Shown here: positions 27,501 to 39,716 of the stretch, one piece after another
Numbering within the stretch: position 1 is the stretch's first letter
How the letters are laid out: each line of letters begins with the position of its first letter
NCBI RefSeq assembly: GCF_964340395.1
Contig: NC_135571.1
Span: 1,534,111-1,598,110, forward strand
Origin: Glandiceps talaboti
Lineage: Eukaryota; Hemichordata; Enteropneusta; Spengelidae
Length of the DNA stretch: 64,000 nucleotides
Direction of reading: 5' to 3'
Translations under genes and position numbers: made by a program
Notes under the pieces: model-generated
The model's input: the letters and a program-made list of their open reading frames with translations, nothing else
Database searches by the model: none
Told to the model about the DNA's origin: nothing

Positions 27501-28106
27501 CAGTAGGTACGACATCCTCAAATTTGATCAAGCTCCAATCTCACTTTTCAATTTCATCTTGTCTACAGCATGTCTAGCCATCTCACTAAGGCGATTGGCA
27601 GGTCTTTGATATAAAGTACACTACAGGTCACAAGACAATGCTAGCGTGATAACATTCAAAGGGATTATGTTTTAGTTGCAGACTTAGAGAGAGTACATGT
27701 ACATGTTTACTCAGAAGTCGGACGTGTCAACACAGAGGTTTATTACCTAGGGATGAATTCGTGCTTGATTGATTGAGTGAAAAGGTCAGAAAGAGGATCA
27801 TTGTACTGTATCATTCACCACTTCTATTGTGTAATCGCTCACAACATTATATCACTAGCTGTTACTCAGTTAGCATTCGCTAGTAACCAGCAGATGTAGT
27901 TACACTTATTATCATAGCATTATCACAATTGCTTATGTCTTTGTAAAATCATATACTTTATTATATCCCAAGTGTTAGCTGTTGTCGTCTGAAACTATAT
28001 GTTTTTTAAAGTAAAAACTTCAGTGGATAGTATTTTTCGCTAGCGTGTTATTTTAAGGGGAGAGAGACGACAGACAGAAAGTAGACAGTCGGAGAGGAGA
28101 CGAATA

Positions 28107-28109
<3 letters not shown>
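24531..28109. other. No gene recognised
   Basis: Several overlapping frames of 60-93 codons occur on both strands at 25.4-26.9 kb. None has a recognisable domain, and competing frames on both strands argue against coding. A run of nine or more cytosines lies near 25640. Confidence 0.4.
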
Positions 28110-28190
<81 letters not shown>

Positions 28191-28195
28191 CAGGC

Positions 28196-28228
<33 letters not shown>

Positions 28229-28320
28229 CACAGACAGGCAGGCAGGCAGACAGACAGACAGGCACAGACACATACAGACAGACAGACGCATACACATACA
28301 CACACAGATAAGGAAACAGA
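28110..28320. repeat. (GA)n(GACA)n compound microsatellite
   Basis: About 74 bp of GA, a run of G, then GACA and GGCA units grading into CACA-rich sequence. Confidence 0.96.
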
Positions 28321-30449
28321 GAGGAGGAGATAAAGAGGGCGAGAGGGATAGCAAGATTCCTCACTACTTTTTTTATGTCATCCGTCGTGTTAGTCTATGT
28401 GTTACTGGGTAAAGAAGTTGAAATAAAGACCCAATAAATGACGTTGTGTTTATATGTTGTTGTTCGTAATGTTCGTCACTTGTCTTCTCTAATTTCCATG
28501 CATTAATGCCTTGTACTCCCAGTTTCTATCCAAATTGTGTAGTTAAACATATTATGACTATAAATGGCCACTTCTAAACCTACTTCTAGATTCGAACTAC
28601 TGTACAACAAAAGTTGTTGGTAGACTGTTATAGAAATCATGTTTAAATGATCAGTCATTCAATTGTGGTCCGTCATTATCCCCTTTTATACGGTGGAATC
28701 CGATAAAGAATTTACCAGCCCGCCATCTTGAATAGTGAATTATGGGGAAATATGCTAATATACGTTATTATTGCACTATTTTGTAACCATAACACATCTG
28801 GACCCTTGTAGGGAGGATATTCATCTGATCACACAAGACTAGGTGTTACTGTATCAACAGATAATCGTACAGGCCTTTGCAGCTAAGACGACTTGTTTTT
28901 GAGTACAAAGTTCGTACTGTTTGACGAATATAGACCTTCTTGGTTCTTTCACCGTATATTCAACATTGCATGTAATAAACACATAAATTATTCTGATATA
29001 TCGCTTATTATGTAATTTACTTTAGAATATATGGAGCCAGATGTTGGTCAGGGCTGCAAATATTCGCTTCCTGTGGCAATTAAAACCTATACATAACACG
29101 TTGTTTTAATAATTTATCACCACAGCAATCTAATCAAGAGAGGGGTTTATATTCAAAAACACGATAATATTGTGTTTTATTAGTGAATAAGTGAGAGGTT
29201 CTTGGAAATCAAAGACAGACCAATAAATATGTCTAGTAATTTATATTAATGAAGAAATACCTATAGACAACTAAAGTTCATCTTAAAGTATAAATGATTG
29301 AATTAAATTGGAAAATTTGAACAAACCAACCTTAAATGGATATCAGAATATATAATACAGGGTTATGTTATGATGTCGTTTTACTTTCTTCATAGCGGGA
29401 TTTCCAATATAGTGTAGTCTCTCATTTTCTCCATCATTATTCTGTGTTTTCTAGTTTCTGCATTATAATATTTACTGTGTTTTCTAGTTTCTAAAGTATA
29501 GCTCTATTTTTTTTTTTTTTTTTACATCATATTGAATTTAACTTTTACAAATGACTTTCTTTTAACAGAACATCTGATACCTCTAGTAAGCTTATACAGT
29601 CCCAACCTCCAACAGCTGTATCACCGGATATGTTCAGACCTCTCGTGATTTTACATTTAAGGATATCTTTACATGTGGTCACTGGTTGCAAAGTATTACC
29701 AAAAAAAACCGTCACATCAGATAGCATCACCTTAGCACTTAAGTCTTAAGATTTGAATAAGACTTTTAGTACTGTATTGAAATAACACCTACTGCAACGC
29801 GGTTAAACGTCGTGAATTAAATCTGCAACCTTCAAGCTTACTCTGAAGGTATCTGTCGAAGGCGTCGTCATTATCGGCAGCCTTGTAATAAGTCGACGAG
29901 TTCTTACTGTGTCGGTACATCATTAACACCACATTCGAGTACAGTTGAGTGTTCGCTGTATTATAACATAGGGCTAATCCTTAGAAAACACACACCACAC
30001 TCGTTAAATCTCACCCAGTGTGCATAGTAAATAATGATGTGATATAGTTTATACCTTGCCATATTCGTGATGATAGCATCATTTCAAAATAGTTGGTTTC
30101 ATTAAGGTGAGGAAATGAAGACACCGTAGCTGATATCCTAATAGTAAATTTAATCAATGTCATGGTGGATAAACACAACGTGAACGAAATTATCCTCATC
30201 GCATTCACAGATGCTATTTTACAGGAACTGGGTCATTGTGTCGTTCAAAAATTCCATATCAATTATAGTCAACGTGTAAAGTTCAAGAGACTGGTGTGCA
30301 GTAGATTGATCTTGTTGGTTGATTACATCTAAAAACTAGCCATAAACCTGAGTATTATTTTTTCAATCACACCATCAACAATACATGTATATTCAAAAAG
30401 AATTACTAAAATGACAATAATTATACACTACATACGTTATGTTGAGGTC
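28321..30449. other. No gene recognised
   Basis: AT-rich, with a run of about 16 T near 29509. No convincing coding frame is seen. Confidence 0.4.
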
Positions 30450-30740
30450 GACTTTGGAATTTGGGAATTATTCTGAATTTTTAATCGACATAAAATTATT
30501 TTGTAAAAATGAATGTGAAACAACATAGACCAAGTCTGTGTTTGTAACTTAATACATTGCAAAAAGGGAAAAAATTACGCATTTGTTCATATTTTGTCAT
30601 TGTAGAATTACTAACACAGATTTGGTAAATGTTGTTTCACAATGATTTTTCAAGGAGGAAGCCATGATAAAAGTGTTTTGCAAATTACAAATTCAAAGTA
30701 AGTGCCGAATCCATATGGCCACTTTTATTTTAATTCGAAC
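30450..30740. mobile_element. Family B foldback element, second long copy
   Basis: The left arm includes GTGAAACAACATAGACCAAG and TCTGTGTTTGTAACTTAATA. The right arm includes CTAACACAGATTTGGTAAAT and GTTGTTTCACAATG, its inverted counterpart. The right flank, AAGTAAGTGCCGAATCCATA then TGGCCACTTT, matches the outer right end of the 21.8-kb copy. Confidence 0.8.
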
Positions 30741-31484
30741 CTCTTTTGTACTTATACTATTTACTGTTAGAGACCAGTGATTTATTCCCTCATTTTCTCT
30801 CCCTGGTTAATAACCATTCCTTTATTTTGGAGCAGTTGTTTTTCTATAACTAAGCCAGACAACTTTCGATCTTTGCACTCCTAAAATACTAACCCTTATC
30901 CGAATTAAATTTGGTCTCTAAAACATAGTAACCATTATCATTCTACAAACTATGTCATTATAGATATTATCATAAAAATAGAGTCATTCTAATATTTCAC
31001 ATTGATAGTTATCCATCTCAGTAATAAAACAAATACCATACTGTGCATATACATTAACACAGCAAAACAATGTAACCATGACAACATCCTACAAGATATG
31101 ATATATTATACATAGTGACTTCATATTCAGTAAGTTTCAGGAATAAGTCACTTTGATATATTGTCTGTTCCCTTGTTCCTTTTTATTGATTTTATAGCCT
31201 CGGGCTGCTACAAGTCGTCATTGAAATGTGGTACAAACAGTGTGTAATATACTGAATTTCAGTACAATACTTATCAGGTATTACAAACAGAAATGTTACA
31301 CTATATGAAATGTCGAATATTGTAATTTTGGTGGGTCTTTATTTGAAACTAATAAACTAGATTATATATGAACCATCTAGTGATCTATGTATCTCAGGAT
31401 TCAGACATTGTGTTGTTGAAAACAACTGATTTAGAATGTATCCATATCGTTATTGTTATATAACACTGCTACCTTTTATATAAG
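30741..31484. other. No gene recognised
   Basis: AT-rich DNA with no feature that I can support. Confidence 0.4.
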
Positions 31485-31491
31485 GTTAGAG

Positions 31492-31509
31492 TTAGGGTTA
31501 GGGTTAGGG
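31492..31509 (+). repeat. Interstitial telomere-like (TTAGGG)3
   Basis: Three perfect TTAGGG units are preceded by a degenerate TTAGAG unit. TTAGGG is the common animal telomere repeat. Confidence 0.9.
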
Positions 31510-31653
31510 CTCCTAGATATTACAGGTCCGGTCCATTAGTCAAACTACCAAAACTGGTTCCTTCAATTCACCGATAATGTAGTTAAATCACCAAAGTATA
31601 CACAAGCAGGTGGATTGTATTACATGATGCAGGGACTGTAAATTAACATAAAT

Positions 31654-31899
31654 GGTAACCCAGCCCCTTAGAGGAGGGTTGTCCTTTCAATCACCTCAAA
31701 TTAGGTATTACCACATCTACAAATAATCTAGGTTTGGTTACCCAGAGCCACACAGGAGGGCTATTCTTCCAATCACTCCAGATTAGGTATTACTATAACT
31801 ACAAATAATCTAGTCTTGGTTACTCAGACCCTTACAGGAAGGCTAACCTTCCAATCACCCGAGATTAGGTATTACCACAACTCCGAATTATCCCACAGT
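31654..31899. repeat. 82-bp repeat, three units
   Basis: Units start at 31654, 31736 and 31818, exactly 82 bp apart. Each begins GGTWACYCAG and contains TTCCAATCAC then ATTAGGTATTAC. The divergence between units shows an old array. Confidence 0.88.
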
Positions 31900-33100
31900 C
31901 CGGGAACTTTGAATTGCAAGTTGAATCTTGTATGTAAAACGAACTCATATTTATATAAACCAAATTAAGTCAAAACCTATGCAAGTGTCATTAGAAGACT
32001 AATAATTCTTCCTTCGTATTTGGCCTTTGTCTTTTTATGTAAGCTTATCAATTTGAAAGTTGATAAATTAAGTAAAACTACTAAAAGAGATTAATAGTAA
32101 ATAGTTAGAGATAACTCGACTTATACTATAGCAACAAATGGAAGTACAATGTATTACGTTAACACTGTATTCCATTATGTTTTTTTTTATATTAGTACCA
32201 AGTATTATAAATCAATATCTATTTATAGCAACGTCTTATTGTAGACGTTAATCATTACCATGACAAGATTTGACCTCTGATTGACCTCACTGCTGAGATT
32301 ACCTGCATGACGTCATGTTTGATATATACATACATGTAAGTATGAGAATGGTATATCAATAAATCATATATCTCATTATCTAGCTAATAGATATCTTGAA
32401 AGGTAATCATTTATTGTGGAACTCAAAAATCTAATTCTCCAAAGAAAAGTTATTGTCGGTTGGCCGGGAAGGTTATAGATCAATCGTTACATCTTCACAG
32501 TATCTATCGTTATGACCTTGGAAAGTGTGTCAATGTTGAAAATGACGTGCTGTCAAAAAAAGGTGTCATTTGGGTTTCATGAAACTCAATTATACTGTTA
32601 AATCAGGCATTATAGGAAGAGTGTCAAACATCCATAGTTCTATTGTACAGTGGTATCACCTAGCTGCAATATTCACAGAGGTTAGAGAAACGACTGATGA
32701 ACCGATATGGAACAAATATGTTCATACACTATCGATTGATACAATGAAATTCACATGACCAGCGTGAAAGGAATAGACACAATTCTGATTTCCAAGATGA
32801 ACTCAATTGATAAGACCCTGTATATAAACAATTACACTCATTGAAGAGTTCAATTCAAAAAATCAAAGCCAAGTGTGGTATCTGATAACAGGAGGTCGTA
32901 AAATACAAGACGCCTAGACAGACTGACTGTTACTAAGCACATTATTGTTATAGGCAATATTACAATACAATATATTGAACCTTAAACTGAGATTGAGATT
33001 GAACACAAGACATCTATTGTATGGCCTATTGTTATCAGATACCACACTTGGTTATAACTTCTTGAGATGTTATTACGTCTTAAAGGAATGTCAATGATTG
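31900..33100. other. No gene recognised
   Basis: AT-rich. The palindrome ATGACGTCAT lies at 32307-32316. A 62-codon plus-strand frame (32570-32758) has no recognisable domain. Confidence 0.4.
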
Positions 33101-33107
33101 GACAGAC

Positions 33108-33184
<77 letters not shown>
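33101..33184. repeat. (GATA)n microsatellite
   Basis: Two GACA units are followed by about 18 GATA units. Confidence 0.97.
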
Positions 33185-33186
<2 letters not shown>

Positions 33187-33885
33187 GTAAGGTACATTTA
33201 ATGTTGCAATGTGGATGAGAAATAGATATTAATTTTTATTTTCGATTTCTAAACAACTTCGTTGTGTTTTCGAATTCCTACTTGAAACACGAAACAAAAT
33301 TTGAAATAACACGTACATATAGCGTATTCGCATTTGTACATAGCGCTGCATGTGTAGAGTCTCCGTTTGCAACATAGTAATTGCATATCACTCTGTGTGT
33401 GTGTGTGTGTTAACGATTTCTCATTTACGGAATGTAGGGGTTTGTAAACAAACTGAGTGAAGACACGTAGTCACCATTGTAAGTCCAATCTGCGCATGCA
33501 CCTGTCACGCACGTCCACCATGTATAAATATTTGATAACTTACATTTAATTGTGATCACAAGAGAGTATATACCTACTTGTCAAGTTTATCGTGTATTCT
33601 AAGACGACTCTAAGGAGACAACATGTTCAATCTTCTTCCGCAGACATAATGAAGATAATTTTGGAACACAGGATAAAAGCAGTTAATGCATCCTTATTTC
33701 TAGACGCCAGTGTTGATTAAAGATATTACAGCCCTTAGCAACATTGCAGTGCCTAGCAACACAGTTAGCTAATGATGCTGTTGTTTAGTAACAATTGTGA
33801 TTATAGAAATTGTTTTGTGCTGGCTTTTGTTTGCAGGAAGAACTATTTTACAATAATTACAGAGCCTGAGAGCATGTATAGACTA
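33185..33885. other. No gene recognised
   Basis: This holds a short (GT)n near 33392. No coding feature is seen. Confidence 0.4.
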
Positions 33886-34630
<745 letters not shown>

Positions 34631-34640
34631 TTTCAAAACT

Positions 34641-34697
34641 ATTACGCTCTGCCACTGCGGTATAGAGCACTGTCTTAGCAGATTGATACTCACTGAG

Positions 34698-34700
<3 letters not shown>
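34641..34700. repeat. 60-bp block, first copy, between (TA)n arrays
   Basis: The block starts ATTACGCTCTGCCACTGCGG and ends GATACTCACTGAGTTA. It recurs at 34816-34875 with a single mismatch in 60 positions. Each copy is followed by a long (TA)n tract. Confidence 0.95.
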
Positions 34701-34771
<71 letters not shown>

Positions 34772-34782
34772 TTGAAATCTAG

Positions 34783-34815
<33 letters not shown>
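34701..34815. repeat. (TA)n, short spacer and (CA)n between the two block copies
   Basis: (TA)n runs to about 34768. The spacer GTTTTGAAATCTAGATTTA follows, then (CA)n. The spacer's GAAATCTAGATTTA(CA)n part recurs inverted at 35237-35253, where (GT)n comes first. Confidence 0.95.
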
Positions 34816-34817
<2 letters not shown>

Positions 34818-34875
34818 TACGCTCTGCCACTGCGGTATAGAGCACTGTCTTAGCAGATTGATACTCACCGAGTTA
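34816..34875. repeat. 60-bp block, second copy
   Basis: This is the same sequence as 34641-34700, with C for T in the CACYGAG segment. Confidence 0.95.
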
Positions 34876-34879
34876 CGAG

Positions 34880-34982
<103 letters not shown>

Positions 34983-35140
34983 CAGTATATGTAATATGGC
35001 TATACTGGAGTAAACAGTGCTCAATACATTATGTATGTAGAGCGGTATAAATAACACAGTCAGTAACAAGTAAGATACACAGGAGCCGTTACACAGTGTT
35101 TCACGCTGTTGCGATGATCAGTCGTCTGATGATACTGTGT

Positions 35141-35178
35141 TTATATATATATATATATGTATGTGTGTGTATGTGTGT

Positions 35179-35238
<60 letters not shown>
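35141..35238. repeat. (TA)n(GT)n microsatellite
   Basis: A short TA run passes into GTAT and then long (GT)n, ending at TAAATCTAGATTTC. Confidence 0.97.
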
Positions 35239-35242
<4 letters not shown>

Positions 35243-35285
35243 CTAGATTTCAATAAGTATAAACTACTTATACAACTCATTCCAT

Positions 35286-35348
35286 TTTGTTCATGGTGAT
35301 GTTCTTACACCATGATAAAGACAACCCGTGTAGGGTCGAAACTTACAA
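35286..35348 (+). ncRNA. Hammerhead-ribozyme-like fold (degenerate, tentative)
   Basis: A perfect 7-bp hairpin, CATGGTG (35292-35298) with CACCATG (35308-35314), is followed by GATAAAGA. A second small hairpin, ACCC (35324-35327) with GGGT (35333-35336), is then followed directly by CGAAAC. The order hairpin, CUGAUGA-like strand, hairpin, CGAAAC is that of hammerhead ribozymes found in Penelope-like retroelements. The first core strand deviates from CUGAUGA and the third stem is barely present. If related at all, it is probably inactive. The adjacent satellite block fits a retroelement remnant. Confidence 0.2.
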
Positions 35349-35984
35349 TGTACTAAAGGTAATGAACTTTTAACGTAGTCTAAATCATCAACATTGTGTC
35401 AAAACATAACTAGTCTGTGCATTTAAAACTCTAAGAACATTAAAAGAACATTGTACCCACATAGCCTGCCAATATATTGACCATCATTCCACTCTGTCTA
35501 CATTGAGTATGCATTAATAGGAAAGAATGGTTAAAATAACTATATAATAGTAATTTCTTTGAATAATTAATTCATAGAAGTGTTGGATAGAATTATAAAA
35601 TATAAAAGCATTGTCATATTCAATAAAATTTCAGGGGGACAAAATGCTCGATTTTTGTTTCTGTGAAGTGCTATGGTGAAGAGAAAATATTGAATTCGGT
35701 CACGTGATTCCAATCATTCAATTAACTGTGTACTCTCTCACCTTCTTTATTGACATATCTGAAAAGAAATAATCTGATTTTTAAAAGGTATTTTAAGTAA
35801 GTTTTCATGTTAAGTCTTTAATACGTGCAGAAATAGCAGTTTCAGGCTGACCTTCAGTTTTCAGTTCTGTAAGTAAGATTTCATGTAACTCTTTACTCTA
35901 TGAAGAAATTGGCACCGTTGATCTGACCCACTGTATACGTATATATATACAGTGAATTTCACAACACCACCCAGCTTTACATAT
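35349..35984. other. No gene recognised
   Basis: AT-rich, with a short palindromic TATACGTATATATATA stretch near 35935. Confidence 0.4.
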
Positions 35985-36315
35985 GCCACACTTCAACAGC
36001 AAGATCACATTTTTTGCTACACTTTGTCTAAATGAAATAAACCATTTCAATGTATTGTAACTCCATGCAGTCATTCGGGGGCCAATGTTTTTCTTATATC
36101 AAACACCCGATGAAGGGCGCGTAAAATGTCCTTTGCAGTGTTCATTTGATGCCTGTGTGGTGGCGTGTGTAGTTCATTTAGACAAAATGTAGCAAGAAAC
36201 TGTACTCATTCATTCTTGCTATCTTAATTGTAGCATGTCCAGTTTCTTGTTGGTTTGTGCGTGGCTGTATCAAACAGAAAAGCTGCACGGTATTGAGAAA
36301 TTCTCTGTATTAGAT
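35985..36315. mobile_element. Family D inverted-repeat element, short form
   Basis: TTTGCTACACTTTGTCTAAA (from about 36015) and TTTAGACAAAATGTAGCAAG (ending about 36199) are inverted repeats enclosing about 190 bp. The outer parts, ACAGCAAG on the left and GTAGCATGTCCAGTTTCTTG on the right, recur at 51.7 kb and 54.8-55.5 kb. This form has no minisatellite inside. Confidence 0.7.
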
Positions 36316-36589
36316 ATTTACATTAAGACCAAGGGTCCGTCTCACAATCTCGAAAAGTCACAGAACTCGAAATCCCTTCCTTGGTAATACTGTAGAGGAA
36401 TTCAACTCATTCATTTCATGAACTTCTTCTTAACAAAATCCCATTTTAGTACTCACCGAATATTAATCCAACATGTATAAATGCAGCCTGGTTTATGTTC
36501 CAAAATAACCACACTCAATAATCGGCTTTGAAAATACCAATGTTATAAACGACCGACTACCTTTAAATTCGTCAATTTATGTAGCAATA

Positions 36590-37345
36590 TTGATAAGTAC
36601 CAGGCGATAAAATATAGCAGCAGTATTAGTGAATATTTTGTCATGCCAGGTGATAAGAAAATGTAGCAATATTAGTAAGATGTCTGTCATGCCAGACGAT
36701 AAAATATAGCAATGTTAATGAATTTGTGTCTAGCCAAACGATAACATGTGGCCATGGTACATTGAACGTTAGTAAGATTTTGTATAGGATTGTTAGTATG
36801 ATTTTGTCAAGCCTAACGACAAAATATAGCAATGTTAGTAACACTTTCGTCGAGGCAGACGATAAAATTTAGCAATGTTAGTAAGATTTGTCAATCCAGA
36901 CGATAAAATGTAGCAATGTTAGTAACACTTTCGTCGAGGCAGACGATAAAATGTAGCAATGTTGGTAAGATTTGTCAATCCTGACGATAAAATGTAGCAA
37001 TGTTAGTAACACTTTCGTCGAGGCAGACGATAAAATGTAGCAATGTTAGTAAGAATTGTCAATCCTGACGATAAAATGTAGCAATGTTAGTAACACTTTC
37101 GTCGAGGCAGACGATAAAATTTAGCAATGTTAGTAACACTTTCGTCGAAGCAGACGATAAAATTTAGCAATGTTGGTAACACTTTCGTCGAGGCAGACGA
37201 TAAAATTTAGAAATGTTGGTAGGATTTTTGTCGAGCCAGGCGATAAAATGTAAGATTTTTGTCGTAAATAGTGTTAGTTATTCATGTAGAGCCAGACGAA
37301 AAAATAATGTGTCATTTTTGTAAGATTTATCGAGCCGAACGACAT
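36590..37345 (+). repeat. 41-43 bp minisatellite of family D type
   Basis: The unit is ACGATAAAATGTAGCAATGT followed by TAGTAA. It then continues either as CACTTTCGTCGAGGCAG or as GATTTGTCAATCC-AG. In the central part the two subtypes alternate, giving a higher-order dimer of about 84 bp. The 5' part is degenerate. The sequence also occurs as single or few units inside the family D element at 55.0-55.4 kb. Confidence 0.92.
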
Positions 37346-38145
37346 TCTGTTGCAGCTGTTTAATTGTCTTCTTTTGTTCGGTAGACCTGCCAATAATCTC
37401 ACTTCGAAGGGAAATAAAGATTGACATTCGGAAACAAATTTCCAAGTTATAAACTTTACTGAAGTTGCAAATTGACAAACATAATGTACAATGAACAACC
37501 CTCTGTTATACCCTTGCATTTCATTCATTTGACTGTTGTGAAGTTCTCAGAAGGGTCAATTGGTTTGAAAACATGCTTTACTATATTTCCTACTTGTAAT
37601 CATTAGTAGTACAGATAACACGTGTCATTTCTAACACTTCTATAACCAATTAGAATGAATCTTACAAAAAGCGTCCTGTCATACTCAATTATTATCAAAA
37701 CCATGCCATTTGTATTCATTTAAAAACATAGCAACTATGTTTACATCAAGAACTATTATATCAATCTGAGAGAAATGGTTGAGTCGCTGTGTGTGCTCAT
37801 TCAGAAGTACTCTACAGACGAACACACTCGCGTAATATCTTGATTACCATCCTGACAAAGTCAGCAGGTGGCAAGTTGAAGGACAGTCACCTTAATGATG
37901 ACGTCACAGCATAGAAATACAGTTTAATCACCTTCAACAAACATGTCATTACGCTAAGCATAGGTGATGTCATCGTAAGTGAGTTATGCTTTTGTTTACG
38001 TTCGCAAGCAAATGACTATTATCCGAATATATTGGCATGGTACACAGCAGAAACCATATGTGAGTGTGTGTATATTTATATATATATATACCCGTCCATA
38101 CACCCAACCACTGCTACCCGCCCACCCACTCACCCACCCACCTAC
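37346..38145. other. No gene recognised
   Basis: A TGACGTCA palindrome lies at 37899-37906. Minus-strand frames at 37274-37528 have no recognisable domain. Confidence 0.4.
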
Positions 38146-38297
38146 ATACACACATTCATACATAACATCATACATACCTACCTACCTACCCACCTACACA
38201 CATACATACATACATACATACATACATACATGCATACATACATACATACATACATACATACATACATACATACATACATACATACACACACATGTAT
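38146..38297. repeat. (CATA)n microsatellite with CCTA and CCCA variants
   Basis: Imperfect CCCACC and CCTA units grade into about 24 CATA units. Confidence 0.95.
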
Positions 38298-38922
38298 GTC
38301 CAATAATGTCAATTCGTTGCGTATGATAATGTATCCACGGCCTATGAAAGTTATGGCCAAAAAGTGCAAATTTCACGTTTCTTTGAAAATTCCAATACAA
38401 TTGAATTATCCTGCAATTTTACGTACTTTTATGACAATATAATTGAATTCTTTCCGATGTCCAGACGATATGTTATAGCGCCCTCCCTCAACAATACTAA
38501 AAACATAAACGTATATTAGTAGTATACGACATTCCTCGTTGGGGGCGCAACTTTCCAGACCTGCTTAGAAGAGCCTTTTAGCTTCAGCTTCATGGCTTCA
38601 TCTAATATTATAAATTTTGTATGTATTGATAAATACTACACCCCCCCCCCCCAGAAAAAGACATTTGGAACCTTACTAGTACTAGTATGACCAATTTTCT
38701 TATATGGCGCTAATAGTACTATTTTCCGGCTGTCTGGGTAATTTCGCCGTTCCCGCTAAAAACATTATTAAGAATGTTTTGTATGTAACATCTGAAGTGG
38801 GCGATACTAACATATTGATTGCAAAGGATTAACCAGTAGACGCTTATCACCAAAACGTGTTAAGTTGTGACATTTCTCTTAAATACGTACAGATAAAAAT
38901 GTGATGGCGCCTTAGTAATTTT

Positions 38923-38923
38923 C

Positions 38924-38964
<41 letters not shown>

Positions 38965-39117
38965 TACATACATGCATACATACATACATACATACATACA
39001 TACATACATACATACATACATACATACATACATACATACATACAGAGAGACATACATACATACATACATACATACATACATACATACATACATACATACA
39101 TACATACATACATACAT

Positions 39118-39164
<47 letters not shown>

Positions 39165-39219
39165 TACATACATACATACATACATACATACATACATACA
39201 TACATACATACATACATAC
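38923..39219. repeat. (GACA)n(CATA)n microsatellite
   Basis: About 40 bp of GACA is followed by about 250 bp of CATA units, broken by CAGAGAGA and by a (CA)n stretch. Confidence 0.97.
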
Positions 39220-39437
39220 TCAAAAACGGAACACTATGTTAGGTGCGTTCTATAATTCAATCAACCGTCTGTTATTTAGATTTGATACACAGACAAGGAA
39301 AATAGTCTACTCCTTGCCTGCGTGGTTGCAAAAAGTGTATGTCCCATGTCTGTAGAGAGGTGTGTCCGGTAAATAAGTTAAAAGACATGAGTCCGCCATC
39401 TTAGACAAGATTGGTATGTGTATCAATGTTCTGAGCA

Positions 39438-39716
39438 ATGAATAAAAGTGGTTCCGACAGCAGCGGAACTAAAAGTTACAAAGGTGCTAATTTTACGATC
39501 CCGGTTCCGTTTTACTGTGGCAGTCACTCTCATGTGCATAAGACTTATAACGAGAAAGAATGTTCCACAAAGAAAGCAAACGCCGGCCGTGCACAGATTT
39601 CACACACCCCTGTAAACTACCAACGAACGAGCGTTAACGTCAGCTTGCGGTTAAGAGACCGGGTCTGTGAATACATCAAGGTCTACTCACTTGATGTACT
39701 CTACAACTCAGAACAG
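39438..39716 (+). CDS. Possible first coding exon, protein unrecognised
   Basis: An ATG-initiated frame of 93 codons runs up to a good splice-donor candidate, CAG|GTAGTATG. The junction falls between codons (phase 0) and a stop follows two codons later in the intron. GC content and CpG frequency are above the surrounding DNA. The predicted peptide is hydrophilic and rich in Ser, Lys, Tyr and Asn. It has four cysteines, no signal peptide, no membrane segment and no domain I recognise. An upstream CCGCCATC stretch could be 5' untranslated sequence. I found no convincing partner exon. It could equally be a chance frame in a GC-richer patch. Confidence 0.3.

Noticed and set aside
38204-39219. Regular spacing suggesting a CRISPR-like array
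   Set aside because: These are simple tetranucleotide runs with no spacers. No array of that type exists in the window, which is animal-like DNA.
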